In this document: one piece after another, positions 28,965 through 34,800 of the stretch | Layout of the letters: each line of letters starts with the position of its first letter | Position numbering within the stretch: position 1 is the first letter of the stretch | Assembly (NCBI GenBank): GCA_964362385.1 | Contig: CAYIEH010000001.1 | Span: 1 to 39,229 of the forward strand | Reading direction: 5' to 3' | DNA from: CAYIEH01 sp964362385 | GTDB lineage: Bacteria > Patescibacteriota > Minisyncoccia > UBA6257 > UBA9933 | Length of the DNA stretch: 39,229 bases | The notes under the pieces: generated by a model | Database searches by the model: none | What the model saw: only the letters and a program-made list of their open reading frames with translations | What the model was told of the DNA's origin: nothing | Program-made: the position numbers and the translations under genes

Positions 28965-30014
28965 TTAATAAGCATTGGATTCATCATCATTACTATCTTC
29001 TTCTTTTGGTTTTTCTAAAACCATCGGTTCTATTTCCGCGGCAAAGCCGGAAATTTTCAAAACATCCTTGTCAATTTTACCAAGTTCCTTATAAGCGGAA
29101 TTATACATGCCGACCGTAGTTCCCAAATGAGTTCCTATTTTTTGCATATAAACCTCATAACTTCCGATATGCTTTCCTAAATCAGAAACTTTTTTAATAA
29201 TATGCTGGGCGGTTTCTTCAATTTGCATCGCCTTTAAACCTTGTAAAACGGTTTGAAGATAAGCCATAAAAGAAGTAGGCGAAACAATAACTACTTTTTT
29301 ATCACGCATCGCGTATTCAATTAAATCTCTTGCATTAACCGCTCCAACTTTATTTATCAGTAAATCATAATAAAGCGCTTCAGACGGAATAAACATAAAA
29401 GCGAATTCCATCGTGTTTTCCGACGGCTTTATGTATTTTGAAGTTTCATCAATCCTATTTTTCAAATCCTGGCGCAAAGAATCTTCCAATTTTTTCTTTT
29501 CCGCTTCGTCTTTTGTATTTATCAAACGATTATAATTTTCCAAAGAAAATTTAGAATCAATGGGAATAATTTTATCTTTAACTCTTACAATAGCGTCAAC
29601 GATGTCTCCATTTTTAAATGAATATTGCATTTGGTAAGATCCCGGCGGCAAAACATTTTTTAAAACCGCTTCCAGATAATATTCTCCGAGCACTCCTCTT
29701 TGTTTCGGATTTTTCAAAATATCCTGCAAACTTTCCAATTGCTTGGCAATATCAACCACCTGTTTTTGTCCTTCGCCGACTTTTGTAAGCTCGCGGGTGA
29801 TTTCCGTAATAATTTTTGCGCTTTCGCCAAATTGATGCTGTAAAACTCGCGTTGATTCCGCCATTTTACTGTCTAAAGTCCGGCTCATTTCGTTTATCTG
29901 GTTTTGAAGCAAAAGCAGGGACTGAGATTCTTCCTTGGGTTGGATGGTTTTTTTAATCAATATCAAACCGACAATTAAAACGACTAAAATAGCTATTAAA
30001 AAAATAGTTTCCAT
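28965..30014 (-). CDS. rmuC: DNA recombination protein RmuC homologue
   Basis: The 349-aa protein has an N-terminal transmembrane helix (about 3-22), a coiled-coil segment (about 30-110) and the RmuC nuclease-like domain (about 110-330) with GVLGEYYLEAVLKNVLPPGSY, IPIDSKFSLENYNRL, and VVIVSPTSFMAYLQTVLQG. The RmuC family limits inversion and rearrangement at repeats in E. coli; its exact activity is not established. It lies next to the 48-bp repeat array and divergently to the ABC-transporter genes. Confidence 0.93.
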   Translation of the reverse strand: METIFLIAILVVLIVGLILIKKTIQPKEESQSLLLLQNQINEMSRTLDSKMAESTRVLQHQFGESAKIITEITRELTKVGEGQKQVVDIAKQLESLQDILKNPKQRGVLGEYYLEAVLKNVLPPGSYQMQYSFKNGDIVDAIVRVKDKIIPIDSKFSLENYNRLINTKDEAEKKKLEDSLRQDLKNRIDETSKYIKPSENTMEFAFMFIPSEALYYDLLINKVGAVNARDLIEYAMRDKKVVIVSPTSFMAYLQTVLQGLKAMQIEETAQHIIKKVSDLGKHIGSYEVYMQKIGTHLGTTVGMYNSAYKELGKIDKDVLKISGFAAEIEPMVLEKPKEEDSNDDESNAY

Positions 30015-30084
30015 AATGAAAAATTATCAGCATTATTTTTATTAAATTCTCGTGATCCGCGATTACTCTTTAAAAATTTTATGT

Positions 30085-30090
30085 TATAAT
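30085..30090 (+). promoter_or_regulatory. extended -10 promoter of the metal ABC transporter, leaderless
   Basis: TGTTATAAT gives a TATAAT at 30085-30090 with an upstream TG; no good -35 is seen. A start 6-8 nt downstream would fall at about 30097-30098, one or two bases before the ATG at 30099, and no Shine-Dalgarno is present. The mRNA is therefore probably leaderless. Confidence 0.6.
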
Positions 30091-30098
30091 GAATTCAA

Positions 30099-30806
30099 AT
30101 GCAAATATTAAAAGTGGAAAAATTAAACGTGTCCATAGACGGAAACCAAATTTTGGAAGACATAAGCTTTGAAGTCAAAAAGGGTGAGGCCTTGGTAATT
30201 ATCGGGCCCAACGGCGCCGGCAAAACAACATTATTTCACGCTCTGCTTGATTTAATGCCCTACTCCGGCTCAGTCAAATGGCAGAAAAACATAAATATAG
30301 GATACGTGCCGCAAAGGATTGAAATAGACATGGACATTCCCTTGACCGTTGAAGAGTTTTTAAAGCTTCGCAGCCCCCACGTAACCAAAATAAAAATAGA
30401 AAAAATATTAAAATTCATCCAGCTTGACGAAAAAATTTTAAAATCAAGGCTCGGCGAAATTTCAGTCGGCCAAAGGCAACGTTTACTGATAGGCTGGGCG
30501 CTTTTGGAAAATCCGGACGTTCTTCTGTTTGACGAGCCGACCGCGGACGTGGATATTTACGGCCAGGAATCCGTTTATAAAACAATTTCTCATTTGCGCA
30601 AAAAGTTTAACTTGACGGTTATTTTAATTTCGCACGATTTGAATATCGTCTACCAATACGCCGACAAAGTATTGTGCTTAAACCATAAAAATTTGTGCAT
30701 CGGCAAACCCTCCGACATTTTAAAAACTGAACATCTGCGAGAATTATACGGCGGCGAACGCGGATTTTATGAACACGGCTACCAGCATCATAATCACCAT
30801 CATTAA
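30099..30806 (+). CDS. metal ABC transporter ATP-binding protein (ZnuC-like)
   Basis: It powers import of a divalent metal, most likely zinc or manganese. The 235-aa protein has Walker A GPNGAGKTT (36-44), a Q-loop segment YVPQRIEIDMDIPLTVEEF, the signature SVGQRQR, Walker B VLLFDEPTADVD and the switch histidine in LISHDL. The C-terminal EHGYQHHNHHH is His-rich, which suits metal sensing or buffering. The permease gene begins 1 nt after its stop codon. No substrate-binding lipoprotein (ZnuA) gene is adjacent. It is one of only three convincing plus-strand genes in the window. Confidence 0.92.
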   Translation: MQILKVEKLNVSIDGNQILEDISFEVKKGEALVIIGPNGAGKTTLFHALLDLMPYSGSVKWQKNINIGYVPQRIEIDMDIPLTVEEFLKLRSPHVTKIKIEKILKFIQLDEKILKSRLGEISVGQRQRLLIGWALLENPDVLLFDEPTADVDIYGQESVYKTISHLRKKFNLTVILISHDLNIVYQYADKVLCLNHKNLCIGKPSDILKTEHLRELYGGERGFYEHGYQHHNHHH

Positions 30807-30807
30807 A

Positions 30808-31584
30808 ATGGATATTCATTTATATTTGCCGTTATTAACAGCCATCTTTGTTTCAATCAGCGCCAGTTTGCTGGGAAGTTTTGTTATTTTAAAAAGAATG
30901 GCTCTTGTCGGAGACGCGCTGTCTCACGTGGCACTGCCGGGATTAGCCTTCGGACTGTTGTTTCATTTTAATCCGTTTATCGGCGGCTTTCTGACGCTTA
31001 TTGCCGCGATCTTGGGAATTTGGTTCTTTAAATACCAGACGAATTTGCCGGTGGATACTTTAGTGGGAATATTTTTTACGACAAGTTTGGCTATCGGAGT
31101 TTTATTAATACCGCAACAAGATTTGCTTGAAGCGATGTTCGGCAATATCGCTTCAATAACCGTTAGAGAATCAATAATCACGATAATTTTATCTCTGATT
31201 TCCGTAATTATTTTATTGGCAATCCGCAAAAAACTGATTGTAAATATGCTCTCTGAGGAACTGGCGCAATCTATAGGAATTAAAAACAGGCAGATAGAAT
31301 TTATTTTTCTTTTAATTTTCGCCTTGGCAGTGGCGCTCGGCATCAAATCAATCGGCGCTCTCTTAATGGGTTCGCTCGTGATAATCCCGGCGGCTTCGGC
31401 GAAAAACATCGCCAAAAGCTTTTCCGGATTTATGACATGGAGCGTCGCGTTCGGGATTATTTCCGCGATTTTGGGAATTTACAGCGCAAACGCGCTTAAA
31501 ACCACCCCGGGCCCGATATTCATTATTTCCGCAACAACTATTTTTATAATTTCTTTCCTTTTTAAAAAATTCAAAACCCGTTAA
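30808..31584 (+). CDS. metal ABC transporter permease (ZnuB-like)
   Basis: The 258-aa polytopic protein (start ATG at 30808, MDIHLYLPLL) belongs to the ABC-3 permease family. Typical segments are LLGSFVILKRMALVGDALSHVALPGLA, the MFGNIASI stretch, LGIKSIGALLMGSLVIIPAASA and seven to eight hydrophobic helices. Together with the ATPase upstream it makes the core of a zinc/manganese importer. It converges with the DUF167 gene, whose 3' end overlaps by 4 nt. Confidence 0.93.
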   Translation: MDIHLYLPLLTAIFVSISASLLGSFVILKRMALVGDALSHVALPGLAFGLLFHFNPFIGGFLTLIAAILGIWFFKYQTNLPVDTLVGIFFTTSLAIGVLLIPQQDLLEAMFGNIASITVRESIITIILSLISVIILLAIRKKLIVNMLSEELAQSIGIKNRQIEFIFLLIFALAVALGIKSIGALLMGSLVIIPAASAKNIAKSFSGFMTWSVAFGIISAILGIYSANALKTTPGPIFIISATTIFIISFLFKKFKTR

Positions 31585-31811
31585 TTTTTAACTTCAAGAA
31601 TTTTTTGCCTTGATTTTAACCCTGAAATTATTCTTATTTGCGACGGCGAAATTCGTAAAAATTCCGCCAAAGATTTGATAACCGCCTCATTCGCCTTTCC
31701 TTCAATCGGCAATTCTTTCACGCTGACGACATAGTTAAAATCATCAATTTTTTCCACTTTTTCCTTTTTTGAATTTGGTTTTACCTTGACCCTGTAGTAA
31801 AATTTCAACAT
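31581..31811 (-). CDS. DUF167 (YggU) family protein
   Basis: The 76-aa protein matches DUF167: RVKVKPNSKKEKVEK at the N-terminus, VKELPIEGKANEAVIKSLAEFL in the middle and SQIRIISGLKSRQKIL at the end. The family is a small alpha/beta fold of unknown biochemical function, broadly conserved in bacteria and archaea. It converges on the permease gene with a 4-nt overlap of the 3' ends. Confidence 0.92.
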   Translation of the reverse strand: MLKFYYRVKVKPNSKKEKVEKIDDFNYVVSVKELPIEGKANEAVIKSLAEFLRISPSQIRIISGLKSRQKILEVKN

Positions 31812-31888
31812 AATTTTTCTTTTTATAATCTAATAAAATAGTCCAATCATGAAATATAGCTAAGGCATATTGATTTTATCAGCCTTAA

Positions 31889-31918
31889 TAGTTTACTATA
31901 GTTTGCTATAGTAAACTA
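31889..31918. promoter_or_regulatory. 30-bp perfect palindrome, candidate operator
   Basis: Arms TAGTTTACTATAG (31889-31901) and CTATAGTAAACTA (31906-31918) are perfectly complementary, with a 4-nt loop. It lies in the 355-nt spacer between DUF167 and the 94-aa gene (31812-32166), which holds no other convincing feature; an open frame at 31941-32150 begins with TTG and is not persuasive. Without a T-run it looks more like a protein-binding site than a terminator. Confidence 0.5.
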
Positions 31919-32123
31919 ACTCAATTCAATTTCTGGGATTTTGAAACATTTCTACTTTTACAATTTAATTATTGCCTATTTGAAAAATAAATTAAAGCAG
32001 TTAAGGCAGTTGAAGTTTCACTACGGGGTTGACGAAAATTTTCATATTATCAAACCGCCAATCTGCGGCAATCCGGCTACCGGCGAACTATTGCGATATG
32101 AGACTATTGTAAAAAATTTAAAA

Positions 32124-32158
32124 TATAATACAATGCTGACAGCTATTTAGAAAGGAGG
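32124..32158 (+). promoter_or_regulatory. -10 element and strong Shine-Dalgarno of the 94-aa gene
   Basis: TATAAT at 32124-32129 is a perfect -10; the -35 is poor. AAAGGAGG at 32151-32158 is a strong ribosome-binding site, 8 nt before the ATG at 32167. Confidence 0.6.
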
Positions 32159-32166
32159 AAAATAAG

Positions 32167-32451
32167 ATGGAAAATGGCATAACCTTAAGGGAATACCTGT
32201 CAAAGATCTGGCATCAAAGATTTCCTCCTCCGGAATGCCTCGCGGACTTAAATATTGTTGAGGAATTAAAAAACGCTGAATTAGGAAAAGATGCGGCGAA
32301 TTTAATTATTAACACAATAAATGAAGTCTGCGATCGGCTAACAAGTATTAATGTAGCCGAAAAGGCAATACGAGAGGAAATCCAAAATGAAAGCCGTAAA
32401 AAAGCAAAAAAGGGCGCGAAAGAAAATAATATGCCTACCAAAACCTGCTAA
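32167..32451 (+). CDS. hypothetical protein, 94 aa, orphan
   Basis: I do not recognise the family. The protein is probably soluble and helical, with a Pro-rich turn FPPPECL near residue 20, a middle helix (KDAANLIINTINEVCDRL) and a basic Lys/Arg tail. Evidence for a true gene is its perfect -10, strong AAAGGAGG ribosome-binding site and a downstream terminator at 32453-32492. It is isolated on the plus strand between the DUF167 and PAP2 genes. It looks like a third member, by organisation, of the small self-contained orphan genes in this window. Confidence 0.7.
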   Translation: MENGITLREYLSKIWHQRFPPPECLADLNIVEELKNAELGKDAANLIINTINEVCDRLTSINVAEKAIREEIQNESRKKAKKGAKENNMPTKTC

Positions 32452-32452
32452 A

Positions 32453-32492
32453 CCCCGTTAATTTGATAAATCGGTTAACGGGGCAATTTTTT
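32453..32492 (+). terminator. terminator of the 94-aa gene, overlapping the end of the PAP2 gene
   Basis: CCCCGTTAA (32453-32461) and TTAACGGGG (32474-32482) form a 9-bp stem, then CAATTTTTTT. The hairpin is read through by the last codons of the convergent PAP2 gene on the minus strand, encoding APLTDLSN-stop. Confidence 0.85.
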
Positions 32493-33036
32493 TAAAGTTC
32501 CGCAATAAAATATCCTTAACTAATAAAGCGCTGATAACCCCTATCGCCATGCCACCTAAAATATCGCTTGGCCAATGAACCCCGGCATAAATTCTTGCCA
32601 ACCCCATCAAAACCACTGTTCCTAAAAACATCCGGGTCCAATTTTTACTGACCTTATCCCTGTTTCGCTTAACAATATAAAAAACGACCATAAATAAAGC
32701 GGAATAAAAAGTCATATGGCCCGAAGGAAACGAATAAGAAACCTCGCCGCTTATTAAAGGTTCAAATCCCAGTAAAACAAACGGCCGCGAATGATGATAA
32801 AAAAATCTGATAACTTCAGTAATAATTCCGCGGGATAAAATAACCGAAAGAACAACGAAAGCAAAAAAATAAAATCTGTTCTTCCAGCCTTTTTCTTTAA
32901 AAAAGAGAATAATAACGAATAAGACCAGAAGATAAGCGACGTACTGGGCAAAAAATATTCCAATTACGTCAAAAATTCCGAACTTTCCGGAGAATTGGTG
33001 TATGAAGTTAAATATCATTAAATCAATTTTAAACAT
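32458..33036 (-). CDS. PAP2-family membrane phosphatase (undecaprenyl-diphosphatase-like)
   Basis: The 192-aa polytopic protein carries the acid-phosphatase motifs R77...RP (84-85), PSGH (104-107) and R148...H154...D158 in RIYAGVHWPSD, with about six hydrophobic helices. Such enzymes dephosphorylate lipid pyrophosphates such as undecaprenyl-PP (BcrC/PgpB-like) at the outer face of the membrane. The motif context is complete, so it is likely to be active. It starts 10 nt after tpiA. Confidence 0.92.
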   Translation of the reverse strand: MFKIDLMIFNFIHQFSGKFGIFDVIGIFFAQYVAYLLVLFVIILFFKEKGWKNRFYFFAFVVLSVILSRGIITEVIRFFYHHSRPFVLLGFEPLISGEVSYSFPSGHMTFYSALFMVVFYIVKRNRDKVSKNWTRMFLGTVVLMGLARIYAGVHWPSDILGGMAIGVISALLVKDILLRNFKKIAPLTDLSN

Positions 33037-33046
33037 CTTTATTAAT

Positions 33047-33823
33047 TTATTTTTTATTTATTATTTTAAATATTTTATTTAGTTTACGCTTATCAACGCT
33101 TGCGTGGCCGACCAAAGCGCCGTCTATTTCTTTATATTGTAAAAATTTTTGAATATTTTTGCTATCCACTGAACCGCCGTACAATACCTTCGGGATAAAC
33201 GACAAACGACTCATAACTAACGACTTGATGAATTTTGACATTTCTACCGCGTCTTTTGGCGTATCGTTATGGCCGGTGCCAATGGCCCAGATGGGTTCGT
33301 AGGCGATTATCAATGAATTATGAATTATGAATAATGAATTAGGAATATTTTTTAGATCCCTTTCTAATTGTTTTTTCACGAAATCTTTTGCTTTCTTTAA
33401 CATTAATTCATAATTCTTTATTTCTAATTCCCGTTTTGGTTCTCCCACGCATAAAATTACCTTGAGCCCGGCTTTCAGCGCAGCTAAAACTTTTTTATTT
33501 ATCATTTCATCGGTCTCGTTTAAAAATTTCCGCCTTTCCGAATGGCCGATTATCACATATTCCACGCCTAAATTTTTAAGCATTTTGGGAGAAATTTCCC
33601 CGGTATAGGCGCCTTTTTCTTTGTAAAAAACATCTTGGGCGCCGGCTTTTATTGTTTTGTTTTTAGAATGTTTTAAAAGGGGTTCTAAATATTCAAACGG
33701 TGGGCAGATAACAAGTTCTGCATTTTTATTTTTAAATTTTTTAGCTGAGCTAAAAAGATCTTCAGCTTTTTTAAGTGAACTTGGAGCCATTTTCCAGTTA
33801 AAAACAACAAGTTTTTTATTCAT
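33047..33823 (-). CDS. tpiA: triosephosphate isomerase
   Basis: It interconverts dihydroxyacetone phosphate and glyceraldehyde 3-phosphate. The 258-aa protein has N9 and K11 (FNWKM), the electrophile H94 (GHSERR), E176 in AYEPIWAIGTG and the phosphate-binding YGGSV. Residues about 132-142 and 159-171 are extra or altered loops (EIKNYELMLK and NIPNSLFIIHNS) encoded by an AT-rich inverted repeat, one arm in each loop. It is 10 nt upstream of the PAP2 gene. Confidence 0.96.
   Translation of the reverse strand: MNKKLVVFNWKMAPSSLKKAEDLFSSAKKFKNKNAELVICPPFEYLEPLLKHSKNKTIKAGAQDVFYKEKGAYTGEISPKMLKNLGVEYVIIGHSERRKFLNETDEMINKKVLAALKAGLKVILCVGEPKRELEIKNYELMLKKAKDFVKKQLERDLKNIPNSLFIIHNSLIIAYEPIWAIGTGHNDTPKDAVEMSKFIKSLVMSRLSFIPKVLYGGSVDSKNIQKFLQYKEIDGALVGHASVDKRKLNKIFKIINKK
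33312..33430. repeat. AATTATGAATTATGAATAATG-type inverted repeat inside tpiA
   Basis: GAATTATGAATTATGAATAA at 33314-33333 and the opposing AATTCATAATTCTTTATTTC around 33405-33424 are inverted copies of an AT-rich repeat that also appears in the rpsQ-rplN spacer (about 19085-19128). Both arms are in frame. Confidence 0.6.
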
Positions 33824-33921
33824 AAAACCTATTATAGCGGAAAGCTAGTTTAAGCGCAAAAATTATCCCTTACCAGTCCCGCAAAATGCGGGGCTGTTCG
33901 GGATTTCGCTTCACGCCATAT

Positions 33922-33951
33922 ATTAAAAATATCACCAACTCCTGTTGGTGA
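33922..33951 (-). terminator. terminator after the nucleotidyltransferase gene
   Basis: Minus strand: TCACCAAC-AGGA-GTTGGTGA (33932-33951) followed by TATTTTTAAT. It stands directly after the stop codon at 33956 and separates the nucleotidyltransferase from tpiA. Confidence 0.75.
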
Positions 33952-33955
33952 AGCT

Positions 33956-34645
33956 TTATTTCTTAAATTTATGGATAATTTTCTCCGCTTTTTTAATATC
34001 TTTTTGATAACCAATTGGATGCCACATAAAAGCATTTACAATTTTTACAGGGAAATCTTTTGCCATTTTTAAAATAAGCTGCGGCAAAAGAAATTCTCCT
34101 GTATGAATTTTTGACTCAATCAAATCATATTTAAAAATTCTTTCGTCCAGAGTATAAACTGCCGTATTGACCAATTTATTTTTTGCGTTTTTAGGCTTTT
34201 CCATAAAGCCCTTCAAATTCTTATTTTTATTCATTTTTAAAACACCGAACCGGCTTGCGTTTTTGACCCTGTGCGCAAGTATGGCTAATTCTTGTTTTAC
34301 CAACTTTTTTAAATCTTTTGGATGATACAAATCATCGCCGGCTAAAACTAAAAATTTTCCGCTTAAGTATTTTTTGCAATACCAAAGAGCTCCGGCAGTG
34401 CCATTTAATTCTTTTTGCACAACATATCTGATTTTCCTGCCGTTATATTTTCTTCCAAAATGATTTTTTATTATGTGTCCTAAATAACCTATAACGATAA
34501 TAACTTCGTCCACTTCTTTGGGAAGCGCGCCAATCGTGTATTCCAAAATGGGCCGATTTTTTATTTTTAACATCGGCTTGGGAGTTTTATAAGTCAGTGG
34601 TCTCAGTCTGGTTCCTTTACCGGCGGCAAAAATTACTGCTCGCAT
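33956..34645 (-). CDS. sugar-1-phosphate nucleotidyltransferase
   Basis: The 229-aa protein has the N-terminal signature AVIFAAGKGTRLRPLT (3-18) with KPM (23-25), a GTAGAL segment, and GDD near residue 98. This puts it among glucose-1-phosphate thymidylyl/uridylyl or mannose-1-phosphate guanylyltransferases, giving activated sugars for glycan synthesis; the nucleotide cannot be told from these motifs. It is short and lacks a C-terminal left-handed beta-helix. It may supply the GT2 enzyme encoded elsewhere in the window. Confidence 0.9.
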   Translation of the reverse strand: MRAVIFAAGKGTRLRPLTYKTPKPMLKIKNRPILEYTIGALPKEVDEVIIVIGYLGHIIKNHFGRKYNGRKIRYVVQKELNGTAGALWYCKKYLSGKFLVLAGDDLYHPKDLKKLVKQELAILAHRVKNASRFGVLKMNKNKNLKGFMEKPKNAKNKLVNTAVYTLDERIFKYDLIESKIHTGEFLLPQLILKMAKDFPVKIVNAFMWHPIGYQKDIKKAEKIIHKFKK

Positions 34646-34800
34646 ACCCCGTAGTAGAACTGCGATTGATTTTCTTTTTTAATTAAAATCAATGCTGTTC
34701 TAGTAATTAAAGTTTATATTAATATAATCCACTTGTGCCTCGCGTGAAAAAGAAAATTTTAATTAAACCATCGCAATTTCACTGCAGGGCATAATTTATA
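34646..34800. repeat. imperfect inverted repeat between valS and the nucleotidyltransferase gene
   Basis: The spacer contains CCCCGTAGTAGAACTGCGAT near its left end and, inverted, ATCGCAATTTCACTGCAGGG near its right end, with TTAATTAAAAT-type boxes between. The CCCCGTAGT box also begins the palindrome in dnaG at 6934. No gene is present. It may be a mobile element or a large hairpin; no clear T-run terminator is seen. Confidence 0.5.

Noticed and set aside
31941..32150. 69-aa open frame on the plus strand
   Set aside because: It would start with TTG, has no good ribosome-binding site and no recognisable motif; it is probably chance in the spacer.
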